A stretch of DNA of 42,848 nt, from the NCBI GenBank assembly GCA_947650745.1, contig CANSWM010000008.1:1-42848 (forward strand), given 5' to 3'. Positions 1 to 11,085 of this stretch are shown here, piece by piece. Positions within the stretch are counted from its first letter, which is position 1, and every line of letters begins with the position of its first letter. The notes under the pieces are model-generated. The model was given only the letters and a program-made list of their open reading frames with translations. It was not told where the DNA came from and did no database searches. The translations under genes and the position numbers were made by a program. The DNA comes from an uncultured Clostridium sp. (lineage in GTDB: Bacteria > Bacillota > Clostridia > TANB77 > CAG-508).

Positions 1-71
1 GACGCCCCTACAATTTTTTTGTAATCTATAATATATTTTTAATTATATTCTACCCATTTTTTTATAACAAT

Positions 72-121
72 AAAACATAGCTTATGTAGATATAACTAAT
101 CTACATAATGCTATGTTTTTT
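72..121 (-). terminator. hairpin terminator downstream of ileS
   Basis: AACATAGC(A)TTATGTAGATTAG...CTAATCTACATAAGCTATGTT near-perfect inverted repeat just after the ileS stop; T-run on one side and A-run on the other. Confidence 0.6.
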
Positions 122-134
122 TCTTTCCTTTATT

Positions 135-3100
135 CTATTTTGCAACTTCTACGCTGATGTTTAGTTTTTCTCCATTTATATTGCATTCTGTTTCGTTTTT
201 CATGTTTTCTCTTATTATTAAGTCAATGCATAGTGTTTCTTTTTTGATAAGTTCTTTGTTATCTAGTACTATTTTTTCTAACATTTTGTTTCCTGATATG
301 TATAGATATATTCTATCTAGTACTTCAAATCCGCTTTCTTTTCTCATGTTTTGTACTTTTGAAATTATTTCTCTTACATATCCTTCTATTTTTAACTCTT
401 CTGTTATTGCTGTGTCTAATACTACTCCCATTGTTCCTGAACCTGCAAATGCAAAGCCTTCTTTTCCTTTCATTGTAACTAGTAAGTTTTCTTCATTTAG
501 CTGTATTGTTTCTTCTCCTATTTTTACTTCATAGTTCTCTCCATTTTTTATTTTGCTTGCAAGTTCCATTTGATTACATTTTGCAATTTCTGCTTTTATA
601 GATGGAATTAGCTTTCCATAGGCTTTTCCAAGTACTGGTAGGTTTGGTAATATTTCAAAATTTACATATTTAGAAAGGTCTGCTCCAAGTTCTACTTTTT
701 TTATATTTAGCTCATCTTTTATGATGTCTCCATAGTACTCTGGTAATGTTTCTAATGAAATTAGCATGCTAGATAATGGTTGTCTGTTTTTGATATTTGC
801 AGAGTTTCTTGCACTTCTTCCTAGTTTTACAAGTTCATATGCTAAGTCCATTTCTTTTTCTAGGTTTTTATCTATTTGTGATTTATCTACTTTAGGCCAT
901 AAGCATAAGTGAACACTTTCTTTTGCTTTTTTATCTAGACTTCTAACTAAGTTTTGATAAATTTCTTCTGCTATAAATGGTACAAATGGTGCTAACACTT
1001 TTGAAAGTTCTACTAATACTTTGTATAATGTAACAAATGCACCTAGCTTATCTTCTGTTAGTTCATTTCCCCAGAATCTATTTCTATTACGTCTTACATA
1101 CCAGTTTGATAGTTCATCAACAAATTCTTCTATTTTTAAGCTTGAGCCTGTTATATCATAGCTTTCTAATCCCTTATCTACTTCTTCTATTAAAGTATTT
1201 AGTTTTGAGATTATCCATTTATCCATTACATTTGTAGAAACAAAATCTTTATGTTCTAATGGATTTATTTTATCTATGTTTGCATATAGAACATAGAATG
1301 AATATACATTCCATAAAGTTCCTAAAAATCTTCTTGAAGTATCTCCTACATCTTCTAAAGAAAATCTAGTTGGAAGCCAAGGATTACTTGCTGTATAAAA
1401 ATGCCATCTAGTTGCGTCTGCTCCTTCTTTCTCTATTACTTCAAATGGGTCTACTACATTTCCTTTTGATTTTGACATTTTAAGTCCCTTTTTGTCTAGT
1501 ACATGTCCTAATACTATACAGTTTTCAAAAGAGGCTTTGTCAAATACAGATGTTGATATAGCAAGCAAAGTATAGAACCATCCTCTTGTTTGGTCTACCG
1601 CTTCTGATATAAACTGCGCTGGATAATTTGCTTCAAATAGTTCTTTGTTTTCAAATGGGTAGTGTAATTGTGCAAATGGCATTGAGCCAGAATCAAACCA
1701 ACAGTCAATTACTTCTTTTGCTCTTGTCATTTCTTTTCCACATTTTTCACATTTTAAGTGTACATTATCTATATATGGTTTATGAAGTTCTATATCATTT
1801 GGCACATTAATTCCCTTTTGTTTTAGTTCTTCTATACTACCAATGCATTCTGTATTACCACATTCACATTGCCAAATAGGAAGTGGAGTTCCCCAATATC
1901 TATCTCTTGAAATTCCCCAGTCTATTACATTTTCAACAAACTTTCCAAATCTTCCTGTTCTTATTGTATCTGGGTACCAGTGAATTTTGTTGTTGTTTTC
2001 TATTAGCTTGTCTCTTAATGTAGACATAGCAACAAACCAACTTTCTTTTGGGTAATATAAAAGTGGTGTATCACATCTCCAACAATGTGGATATGAGTGC
2101 ATGTGTCTTTGAGAACTAAATAATTTGTTATTTTCTTTTAGGTAATTTACTATTGATTCATCACATTTTTTTACAAATTTTCCTGCCCATGGTGTAACAT
2201 CTTCTACGAATTTTCCTTCTTTATCTACTAAGTTAACAAATGCTATTCCATTTGCTTTTGAAACTAAGCTATCATCTTCTCCATAAGCTGGTGCAATATG
2301 TACAATTCCTGTTCCTTCTTCTAAGCTTACATAGTCTCCATGTATTACAACAAATGCCTTGCCATCTATTTTTGCAAATGGCATTAACTGTTTATATTTT
2401 GTTCCAAGTAGTTCTTCGCCTTTAAATTCTTTTATAATCTCGTAATCTTCGCCTAGTACTTTTTCACATAAATCTTTTGCAAGTATGTAAGTTTCCCCTA
2501 GCTTAATACATTCATTTTCACTCTCATTTACTTTTGCTTCTACATATGTATATGCTTTATTTAAGCATAATGCAAGGTTTGATGGAAGTGTCCATGGTGT
2601 AGTTGTCCATGCTAATATGTATGTATTTGGTCTATCTTCTAATTCAAATTTACAAGTACATGTTAAATCATTTACATCTTTATATCCGCTGTGCTACTTC
2701 GTGTGATGATAGGGCTGTACCACATCTTGGGCAATAAGGCATAACCTTATGTCCTTCATATAGTAAATTTTTATTCCATAATTGTTTTAAAGCCCACCAA
2801 ACTGATTCAATATAGTCATTATGATATGTAACATATGGGTTATCCATATCTACCCAAAATCCTATCTGATTTGTCATTTCTTCCCACATTGAGACATAAG
2901 TAAACACACTCTGTTTACAGTCTTTTATAAATTTTTCAATTCCATACTCTTCAATTTGCGCTTTTCCAGAAATACCAAGTTTCTTTTCTATCTCAAGCTC
3001 TACAGGAAGCCCATGTGTATCCCATCCAGCCTTTCTTATAACCTTATATCCCTTCATCACCTTATATCTTGGGATAATATCTTTCATTACTCTAGTTAGA

Positions 3101-3277
3101 ATATGCCCAACATGTGGTTTCCCGATTAGCCGTAGGAGGTCCATCATAAAAAGTAAAATACCTCCCATCATTATTCATATTAAAGTTTTTTTGTATAATA
3201 TCATTCTCTTTCCAAAAATTTCTAGCTTCTTTCTCTTTACCAGCAAATCCATGTGACAAATCAACCTTCTTATACAT
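135..3277 (-). CDS. ileS: isoleucyl-tRNA synthetase, continuous only if two +1 shifts at in-frame CGG are made
   Basis: ORFs 3092-3310, 2680-3171 and 135-2384 join. CGG at 3122-3124 (AAT cGGG AAA CCA CAT = ..PPTANGKPHVGH) and 2686-2688 (CAG cGGA TAT AAA = HEVAQGYKDV). Start taken at [11 protein letters not shown]. Confidence 0.95.
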
Positions 3278-3332
3278 CTCTTTTCCCCCCATATCAAAAA
3301 AACTATTCACTATTCATTCTTCTCTATTTCGC

Positions 3333-4660
3333 CTAAGCCGTCTCCTTATCATTATTACTTTGCACAACTTTTCTCTTCTTCAAGTGCTTCTTTTCAGTCT
3401 TTTCCTCATTTATCACAAGCTTTGGTTCTTTACCCTCTAAAACAGTTTCTTTTGTTATAATACACTTTTCTATCTTAGGGTTTGAAGGTATATCAAACAT
3501 TATATCCCTCATTATCTCTTCAATAATCGAACGTAATCCTCTTGCTCCAGTATTTCTTTCAATAGCCTTATCAACAATTACAGCAATTGCATCATCTTCA
3601 AATTCTAACTCCACATCATCAAACTCTAATAATTTTTTATACTGTTTAATCAATGCATTTTTAGGCTCAGTTAAAATTTTAATTAATGCCTCTTTATCTA
3701 ACTCTTTTAAAGTTGTAACTATCGGTAATCTTCCTACAAATTCTGGAATTAATCCAAATTTTAATAAATCTTGTGGCAATAGTTCTTCATAAACTTTATA
3801 TTTGTCAAATTCTTTTTTACTTTCTATTTTAGCTGAAAATCCTATTCCCTTTTTTCCAACTCTTTCATTTATTATCTTATCTAGTCCTTCAAATGCTCCA
3901 CCACATATAAATAATATATTTGAAGTGTTAATTTGAAGTAGCTCTTGATGTGGATGTTTTCTTCCACCTTGTGGCGGAACTGAAGCGGTTGTTCCTTCTA
4001 TTATTTTCAAAAGTGCTTGTTGTACGCCTTCTCCGCTTACATCTCTTGTAATTGATGGGTTCTCAGATTTTCTTGTAATCTTATCTATTTCGTCTATATA
4101 TACAATTCCTCTTTCTGCAAGTTCTATATCGTAATCTGCTGATTGTATTAATTTTAATAGTATATTTTCAACATCTTCTCCTACATATCCGTGCTTCTGT
4201 AAGTGTTGTTGCATCTGCAATTGAAAATGGAACTTTTAGTATTTTTGCAAGAGTTTGAGCAAGTAATGTTTTTCCTGAACCAGTAGGTCCGAAGTAACAA
4301 TACATTACTTTTTTGTATTTCTACATCATTTGCCTCTTCTCCATTATTTATTCTTTTATAATGATTATATACTGCAACTGCAAGTGTTCTTTTAGCATTT
4401 TCTTGGCCTATTACATATTCATCTAATACTTTTTTAATTTGAGCTGGATTTGGAAGTTCTTCTTCCTCTCCTAAAGTATAACCTATTTCATCATCATCAT
4501 ATACATCTTCTTCTACTATATTTTTGCAAATTCCAATACATTCATCACATATATATACTCCTGGTCCTGCTACTATTTTTTTTACGTTTTCTTGTGTTTT
4601 TCCACAAAATGAACATTTTACATTTTTTATATTTTTATCACTATCATTATTTCTTGCCAT
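3333..4660 (-). CDS. clpX: ATP-dependent Clp protease ATP-binding subunit ClpX with two CGG +1 shifts
   Basis: Zinc-finger N-term [20 protein letters not shown] 4289-4291 (CTT cGGA CCT ACT GGT = [10 protein letters not shown] Walker A) and 4189-4191 (GCA cGGA TAT GTA = [13 protein letters not shown]). Confidence 0.95.
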
Positions 4661-4750
4661 GAATAGTTTCCTCCTATGAAAATTAGATATTAGAAAATTC
4701 TAATATCTAATTAGTTTTAATTTAGAATAGATAATTGTTTTTTATCTAAT

Positions 4751-5350
4751 CTAAATTCTCTTGTCTAAAATACCATCTATTAATCCATATTCTAGTGCTT
4801 CTTCTGCTGTCATGTAGTTATCTCTTTCTGTATCTCTATTGATTATTTCTAATGGTTTTCCTGTTCTTTCACTTAAGATTTTATTTAATTTTTCTCTTGT
4901 TCTTACCATATGGTCTGCATGTATTTTTATTTCTGTTGTTTGACCTGAAAGTCCACCTGAAATTAAAGGTTGGTGTATTAATATTTCTGAATTTGGTGTT
5001 GCAAATCTCTTTCCTTTTTCTCCTGATGCTAAAAGTACTGCTCCCATACTTGCTGCCATTCCTACACATATTGTAGATACTGGACATTTTATATAATTCA
5101 TTGTATCAAATATAGCCATTCCATCTGTTATAGAACCTCCTGGGCTATTTATGTATAACGAGATTTCTTTATCTGGGTCTTCTGATTCTAAGAATAAAAG
5201 TTGAGCTACAACAAGACCTGCTGATGTTGCATCTACTTGTTCTCCTAAAAATATTATTCTATCCTTTAATAATCTTGAGAAAATGTCATATGACCTTTCT
5301 CCTTTATTTGTTTGCTCTATAACATAAGGTACTAAGCTATTACTTACCAT
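4751..5350 (-). CDS. clpP: ATP-dependent Clp protease proteolytic subunit ClpP (intact; no in-frame CGG)
   Basis: [34 protein letters not shown]...[14 protein letters not shown]. Confidence 0.96.
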   Translation of the reverse strand: MVSNSLVPYVIEQTNKGERSYDIFSRLLKDRIIFLGEQVDATSAGLVVAQLLFLESEDPDKEISLYINSPGGSITDGMAIFDTMNYIKCPVSTICVGMAASMGAVLLASGEKGKRFATPNSEILIHQPLISGGLSGQTTEIKIHADHMVRTREKLNKILSERTGKPLEIINRDTERDNYMTAEEALEYGLIDGILDKRI

Positions 5351-5474
5351 TTGTTTCCTCCTATGATTTTTTTATTTTTATTGTAGGGATTTATCGTTTT
5401 TTCTTTTAAGAATGGACAATAAAAATCTTATCTACATATTTTTTAATATTATTTTATTTTTAAAAGCGGATGTT

Positions 5475-5490
5475 GGGACGACGCCCCTAC
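5475..5490. repeat. dispersed GC-rich intergenic motif gggacgacgcccctac
   Basis: Same 16-mer at 6913-6928; start of a partial copy at 1-10; related gggacgtcgtccctac at 29120-29135. Confidence 0.6.
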
Positions 5491-5498
5491 ATTTATTA

Positions 5499-6782
5499 TT
5501 ATTTTATTTTTGCATTTTTGACTAAGAAATCTACTACTGCTTCTTGTGATAGGCTCTTTGTTATGTATTCCATAAAGTGTTCATTTTCTTTTAGCTCTTC
5601 TTTTGTTTTGCCATAAACTTTTGCCATTTCTTCTAGTTTTTCTTCTATTTTTTTCTTATCTGGTTCTATTTTTTCTTCTTTTATAATTTGCTCTAAAACA
5701 AGTCTTGTTTTTACTGCTTCTTTTGCTTGCTCACTGCCTTCTTTTCTAAAGTCTTCCACAGTTTTTCCTATCATATTTAGATACATTTCCATGTTCATAC
5801 CTTGATAGCTAAGTCTTGTTTCTACTTCTTGAACCATATTATCTAGTTCTGTTTCTATCATTCCTGATGGAATATCTATTTTTACATCTTTACAAGCTGC
5901 TTTTATAGCTTCTTCTTCTGTTTCATATTTTGCTCTTGATTTATTTTCTTCTTCTAATTTTTCTTTTATACTATTTTTTAATTCTGCTAAAGTATCAAAT
6001 TCACTTGTGTCTTTTGCGAATTCATCATTTATTTCCGGTAATTCTTTTTTCTTTATTTCATGTAATTTTACTTTAAATACTGCTTCTTTTCCTTTTAATT
6101 CTTCTGAGAAATAGTCATCTGGAAATTTTACTGTTATGTCTTTTTCTTCTTCAGCTTTCATTCCTATTATTTGTTCTTCAAATCCTGGTATGAATGTATT
6201 GCTTCCAATTTCTAATTCGTGTCCTTCTGCTTTTCCGCCTTCAAATTTAACTCCGTCTACTGAACCTTCAAAGTCTATTACTGTTATATCTCCATTTTCT
6301 ACTGGTCTTCCTTCTACTGTTACCATTCTAGAATTTTTTTCTGCCATATGACCAAGCTCATGTTCTACGTCATCATCAGATACATTATACTCTATCTTTT
6401 TGATTTCTATACCTTTATATTTTTCTAATTTTACCTCTGGTTTAGTTTGAACAACAGCTGTAAATTTTAAGTCTTTTCCTTTTTCCATTTGAGTAATATC
6501 TAAATCAGGTTTGCTTACTGCTTCTATATTGTTTTCTTTTAATTCTTTTTCGTAGATTTCTGGAACTATTTCATTGAATGCATCTTCATAAAATATTGAT
6601 GTTCCATAAGTTTTTTCTACTATTGCCATAGGAGCTTTACCTTTTCTAAATCCTGGTATATTGAAATATCTTGCACTTTTTTCATATACCTTTTTTATTG
6701 CTTCATCAAATTTGGCTGCCTCTATAACAAACTCTAACTTTAATTCATTTGCATTTTTTGTTTTTTCAATTTTAATACTCAT
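5499..6782 (-). CDS. tig: trigger factor (intact; no in-frame CGG)
   Basis: FKBP-type PPIase core and N-terminal ribosome-binding FRKGKAP motif. Confidence 0.95.
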   Translation of the reverse strand: MSIKIEKTKNANELKLEFVIEAAKFDEAIKKVYEKSARYFNIPGFRKGKAPMAIVEKTYGTSIFYEDAFNEIVPEIYEKELKENNIEAVSKPDLDITQMEKGKDLKFTAVVQTKPEVKLEKYKGIEIKKIEYNVSDDDVEHELGHMAEKNSRMVTVEGRPVENGDITVIDFEGSVDGVKFEGGKAEGHELEIGSNTFIPGFEEQIIGMKAEEEKDITVKFPDDYFSEELKGKEAVFKVKLHEIKKKELPEINDEFAKDTSEFDTLAELKNSIKEKLEEENKSRAKYETEEEAIKAACKDVKIDIPSGMIETELDNMVQEVETRLSYQGMNMEMYLNMIGKTVEDFRKEGSEQAKEAVKTRLVLEQIIKEEKIEPDKKKIEEKLEEMAKVYGKTKEELKENEHFMEYITKSLSQEAVVDFLVKNAKIK

Positions 6783-6912
6783 TTAATTTTCAGTCCTCTT
6801 TTCTTTATTATAACTTAGTTATTATATATGCTTTTTTATGTTATGTCAATAATTTGCGTTGTAATTTATTTGAATAGCCAAAGAAGATATTCTTTCGAGT
6901 TCCTCGAACGGC

Positions 6913-6928
6913 GGGACGACGCCCCTAC
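6913..6928. repeat. second copy of gggacgacgcccctac
   Basis: identical to 5475-5490. Confidence 0.6.
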
Positions 6929-6967
6929 ATAAAATTATTCTATTTTAAATATCTTCTTTAATCATAA

Positions 6968-7523
6968 CTATATTTCTTTTTTTATTATATTTATTACTTC
7001 TTCTACAGTTTTATCTTTATCTGTATTTTCTATTATATAATCGTAGTTTTCTGCTTTGGATTCTTCAAAGTCGTATCTTCCAAGTCTTAGTTCTATTTCT
7101 TCTTTACTTGGTTTATCTACTCTTTCTTCTAGTCTTTTTCTTAGTTCTTCTTTTGGGACTCTTAAGAATATTGTTATTACTTTCATATCTTCTTTTAGGA
7201 GTTTTTCTAAGTTTTCTGTTCCATTTACATCTACGTCTTTTATAATTATCTTTCCTTCGTTAATTTTATCATTTAGTTGTTTTTTTGGAACTCCGTAGTA
7301 ATGATTATGGTGTATATCAAATTCATATAGTGCATTTTCTTGTATTAGTTTTTTAAATTCTTCGTTAGATACAAATATATATGTTTCTCCATCAATGTCT
7401 CCGTGGTCTTATAGGTCTATCTGTTATTGATGGAATAGATACTACATTTTTCATTTTCTGTATTACTTCTCTTTTTACTGTATCTTTTCCAGCACCTGCA
7501 ACACCTGATAATATAACTAGCAT
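6968..7523 (-). CDS. gmk: guanylate kinase with one CGG +1 shift
   Basis: MLVILSGVAGAGKD.. then CCA cGGA GAC ATT GAT GGA (TDRPIRPGDIDGETYIF); CGG at 7401-7403. Confidence 0.92.
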
Positions 7524-7540
7524 TTTTGTTTCTTCCTTTC

Positions 7541-7735
7541 TTAAGATTTAACAGTATGAACTTTACCTTCTGCTATTTCAACTGCTGCAAGTGTTACAAC
7601 TGAAGCTTCTTTTTTATTTGTAAGTGCTTCTTCTCCATCTGCAAGTTGTCTTGCTCTTTTTGCTGTTGCCACTACTAGCTCATAGCGATTACTAACCCTT
7701 TTTAAAAGTTCATTTACAGTTGGTTCTACCATCAT
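7541..7735 (-). CDS. rpoZ: DNA-directed RNA polymerase subunit omega
   Basis: EPTVNELLKRVSNRYELVVATAKRARQL. Confidence 0.9.
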   Translation of the reverse strand: MMVEPTVNELLKRVSNRYELVVATAKRARQLADGEEALTNKKEASVVTLAAVEIAEGKVHTVKS

Positions 7736-7737
7736 AA

Positions 7738-7996
7738 TTATTCTTCCTCCCTTTTTAACACATCTTTATCTAATCTACTTACTATTGTTTCTGCTTGTAC
7801 AGCTGAGAGTATTATATGTCCCGTATCCATTACTATAACAGCACGTGTTTTTCTACCTGTTGTTCCGGTCTATAACAAGTCTATGTTCTCTTGCTTCTTG
7901 TATCATTCTTTTAGTAGGTGCAGCAGTAGGAGTTATAATAGATATTATTCTATTTGCAGCTATTATATTTCCATAACCTATACTAATAAATTGCAT
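7738..7996 (-). CDS. remA: RemA/DUF370 family regulator with one CGG +1 shift (not in the ORF track)
   Basis: [43 protein letters not shown][cGGA][33 protein letters not shown] at 7865-7867. Confidence 0.9.
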
Positions 7997-8109
7997 AGCT
8001 TTTACTCTCCTTATTTAATTTTTACACTTATTTTACTACAAATTTTGTTTTAAGTCCAGTAATTTTAAAATTTTTATTGACTTTTTCAAAAAACGTAGTA
8101 TAATATTAA

Positions 8110-8262
8110 AGGTAGCTAAAGAAGAAGTTATCCACTTCTCACCTTCGCCTTAGTTTGGTAAAAGGTTATAAATATTTTAATAAATATATTTATTAGTAGT
8201 GGATAGATTTGTTTTTTAGCAAATCTAATTTTTTTATTTATATTGTAAACAAGGGAGGTTTT
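8110..8262 (+). promoter_or_regulatory. structured infC-rpmI-rplT leader with attenuator-like hairpin (agatttg..caaatct + T-run), likely L20-type leader
   Basis: ~150 nt leader; hairpin AGATTTG-N8-CAAATCT followed by AATTTTTTT just upstream of the infC RBS. Confidence 0.6.
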
Positions 8263-8263
8263 C

Positions 8264-8779
8264 ATTATTAAACAAGAATTACCAATTAATGAACAAATAC
8301 ACTTTAGTGAAGTTCAAGTAATAAGTGATACTGGTGAAAAATTGGGTGCTATGCCTTCTAAAGATGCTTTAGATATAGCTATTCAAAAAGAACTAGATTT
8401 AGTTTTAGTTTCTCCAAATGCTAATCCACCAGTTTGTAAAATCATGAATTATGGTAAATATAAATTCGAACAGGCTAAACGTGAAAAAGAAGCTAAAAAG
8501 AAACAAAAAACCTATGAAGTTAAAGAATTGCGTGTAACTCCAAATACTGAAGAACACGATTTTAATTTTAAATTAAAAAATGCTAGAAAATTCTTAGAAG
8601 GTGGCTCTAAAGTAAAGGTAACTGTACGTTTTAGAGGAAGAGAATTAAATTACGTAAAACAGGGAGAAGATATCTTAAATAGGTTTATAGAAGAACTTTC
8701 AGATATTGCAGTTCCTGAAAAAAAACCTTTATTAGAAGGTAAAAATATGTTTATAATTTTTTCTATTTCAAATAAATAG
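8264..8779 (+). CDS. infC: translation initiation factor IF-3, AUU start
   Basis: RBS gggagg at 8254-8258, then ATT ATT AAA CAA GAA TTA CCA ATT AAT GAA; in frame with ORF 8342-8779. No ATG upstream in a sensible position. Confidence 0.9.
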   Translation: MIKQELPINEQIHFSEVQVISDTGEKLGAMPSKDALDIAIQKELDLVLVSPNANPPVCKIMNYGKYKFEQAKREKEAKKKQKTYEVKELRVTPNTEEHDFNFKLKNARKFLEGGSKVKVTVRFRGRELNYVKQGEDILNRFIEELSDIAVPEKKPLLEGKNMFIIFSISNK

Positions 8780-8815
8780 ACATTATAATTATTAGTTTAT
8801 AAGGAGGAAATTTTT

Positions 8816-9019
8816 ATGCCAAAATTAAAAACAAATCAAGCTGCAAAAAAAAGATATAGTATGACAGCAACAGGTAAAGTAAAAAGAACAAAAGCTAATA
8901 GAAGACATCTACTTGCTAATAAAACAAGTAGACAAAGAAAATCTGGTAAGATTCAAGATGCTTACGCTGATAAAACATGCGTACATGGAATTAAAAGATT
9001 ATTACCATATGATAATTAA
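8816..9019 (+). CDS. rpmI: 50S ribosomal protein L35
   Basis: MPKLKTNQAAKKRYSMTATGKVKRTKANRRHLL. Confidence 0.95.
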   Translation: MPKLKTNQAAKKRYSMTATGKVKRTKANRRHLLANKTSRQRKSGKIQDAYADKTCVHGIKRLLPYDN

Positions 9020-9040
9020 TAGATTAAGGAGGAATTTAAA

Positions 9041-9392
9041 ATGGCAAGAGTTAAAACAGCAATAATAACACGTAAAAAACATAAAAAAGTATTAAAACAA
9101 GCAAAGCGGTTACTATGGAGCAAAACATTATAGATTTAGAACAGCTAAACAAGCAGTTATGAAATCTGGTATGTATGCTTATGTTGGTAGAAAAGATAAG
9201 AAAAGTAATTTTAGAAAATTATGGATAACAAGAATAAACGCTGCTGCTCGTCAAAATGGCTTAACTTATAGCAAATTAATTGCAGGTCTTAAAAAAGCAA
9301 ATGTTACAATAAATAGAAAAATGCTTGCAGAACTTGCTGTAACTGATATGAAAGCTTTCGCAGAATTAGCCAAAACAGCAAAAAATGCTTAA
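9041..9392 (+). CDS. rplT: 50S ribosomal protein L20 with one CGG +1 shift
   Basis: [22 protein letters not shown][cGGT][23 protein letters not shown] at 9107-9109. An essential single-copy type gene. Confidence 0.95.
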
Positions 9393-9408
9393 ATGTATAA
9401 AATAAAAA

Positions 9409-9438
9409 AATTCCCCGGTTACTCCGGGAATTTTTTTA
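9409..9438 (+). terminator. rho-independent terminator after rplT
   Basis: attccCCGGttactCCGGgaattttttta. Confidence 0.8.
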
Positions 9439-9816
9439 TTTTAAATTTACTCCGTACCACTCCTCCTATTGCTCCTGCTGCAATTGAAATAGCTATCATT
9501 ACCATACTATATATATTTAGAGAAAATCCTGTGCCTGTTAAACTTGATAATAAATACACTATTAATATATATATAAGTCCGATTAATCCCCCATTTATTA
9601 TTCCATTTTTCTTAATATGACTTACTCCGAATTGAACTTCCGTGCTAAGATGCTAACTGCTGTAATTAATAATATTACAGGTGCCATTGTATTTTCACCT
9701 ATTTTTGTGTATGTAAGTATAACTGCATATATAAATAATAATATTAATGTTATAACACAAGATATAGCTATTCCTTTTAGTATTTTTATAAAATTACTGC
9801 TTAATATATCATTCAA
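9436..9816 (-). CDS. TIGR04086-like small membrane protein, three CGG +1 shifts
   Basis: MNDILSSNFIKILKGIAISCVITLILLFIYAVILTYTKIGENTMAPVILLITAVSILA[cGGA]SSI[cGGA]VSHIKKNGIINGGLIGLIYILIVYLLSSLTGTGFSLNIYSMVMIAISIAAGAIGGVV[cGGA]VNLK*; CGG at 9640-9642, 9627-9629, 9452-9454. Confidence 0.85.
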
Positions 9817-9989
9817 TTTTGTACCTCCTTTTATTCTTTTTCTATTTATATTCTTATTCTTTTATAATTAATTTATTCATAAAAGTGTTTTTATTAGAAT
9901 ACATTTAGTTAAAGAAAAAAATATTTTAATATTGTATATATATCTTTTATCGGTATTAAAGTAAATTTTGATAAAATGGGGAGGTTTTT

Positions 9990-10208
9990 ATGGATAAAAA
10001 TATGGATTTTCAAAATGGTTTTTCTCCATTTGATATGCCAAATGATTTTAATGGAAGTGATATGTACAAAGACCCTATGTTTAACCCAATGCTCCAATAT
10101 GAGCAAGCATATATGTATTATAGATATTTAAATATGCAAATGGAGTATAAGATAAAATGCAAGGAATATGAGAAGATGACAGCAAAAGAGCGGAAGAAGA
10201 ATTGAATA
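9990..10208 (+). CDS. small uncharacterised Met/Tyr-rich protein; possible CGG +1 shift near C-terminus (..TAKE[cGGA]RRIE*)
   Basis: RBS gggaggt; ORF in track ends ..ERKKN in zero frame. CGG at 10191-10193. No homology I can recall to choose the frame. Confidence 0.55.
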
Positions 10209-10213
10209 AAAGT

Positions 10214-10251
10214 AGAGTCAAAATAAGAATTTATCTTTCTTATTTTGACTT
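10214..10251. terminator. hairpin gtcaaaataagaa...ttcttattttgac
   Basis: inverted repeat downstream of the 9990 ORF. Confidence 0.5.
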
Positions 10252-10419
10252 AGTATAATTACAAATATCCTATTTGTAACAACTTTGTATTATTATATGT
10301 TTATTAATAAAAAATATTACTAAATGTTAAAAGGAAACTTGTCCTAAGTTTCCTTACTTTAAAAATTTGTATTATTACTAACATATGTTAGTAATCTATT
10401 TGTAATTTAATTATAACAT

Positions 10420-11052
10420 TTAATAATCTATTTGTCTATACTTTTCTAACAATTCTTCTAATTCTTTAATATTTCTTTTTCCTGAAATATTTAACAGATT
10501 TTCTTGTTCATACTGTAAACTTTCTAGCTCATCTTGTGCATAATTTCTTTGCTCTTTTATTTTTTGTATATATTCTAATTTATCTTTCAATTTTTCATTT
10601 GACCTTGCATAGTATCTCATCAAATCTAATGAAATAGCCATAGCTATATCCATTTTTTTCATTTCTGATGTAGAAATTATTGTTATATAATCCCCTAATC
10701 TAGCTTTACTTACACATGTTATATTTGCCATATTTGCATATCCATCAATAAGAATTTCTCCATTTTTATTATATTGTGTTGTAATCTTTACAATTTCTGG
10801 TATATTTTTATATGTATGTGTTACTGGTGCAACTAAAACATTTCCTGATTTTGCATTTCCTATATTATTTTGTAGAATTACACAAGGTCTTAATTTTTGT
10901 ATTTCACTTCCAACTCCAATTCCAAAATAACAATTATATACTTGTCCTCTTTTTACAAATCTCTTATTTGCTTGTTCTACTTTTGTATTTAAATATATCT
11001 TTGTCTTCATCCATTCTAATAATTCCTGGATTTTATTTAATTCAATTTGCAT
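10420..11052 (-). CDS. PemK/MazF-family toxin-like protein with C-terminal coiled coil
   Basis: RGQVYNCYFGIGVGSEIQKLRPCVILQNN..GNVLVAPVTHTYKN. Confidence 0.8.
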   Translation of the reverse strand: MQIELNKIQELLEWMKTKIYLNTKVEQANKRFVKRGQVYNCYFGIGVGSEIQKLRPCVILQNNIGNAKSGNVLVAPVTHTYKNIPEIVKITTQYNKNGEILIDGYANMANITCVSKARLGDYITIISTSEMKKMDIAMAISLDLMRYYARSNEKLKDKLEYIQKIKEQRNYAQDELESLQYEQENLLNISGKRNIKELEELLEKYRQIDY

Positions 11053-11085
11053 TTACATCCCTCTTCTTTTATTTCATATAATATT

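Noticed and set aside
157-534. Plus-strand ORF 125 aa antisense to ileS, and the many similar + strand ORFs (e.g. 1037-1237, 7056-7298, 11187-11528, 11691-11990, 35940-36413)
   Set aside because: Low-complexity Leu/Ser/Phe-rich antisense shadows of AT-rich real genes on the - strand; no RBS or homology.
10420-11052. Complete type II toxin-antitoxin locus
   Set aside because: A PemK/MazF-like toxin is visible but no adjacent antitoxin ORF could be supported.
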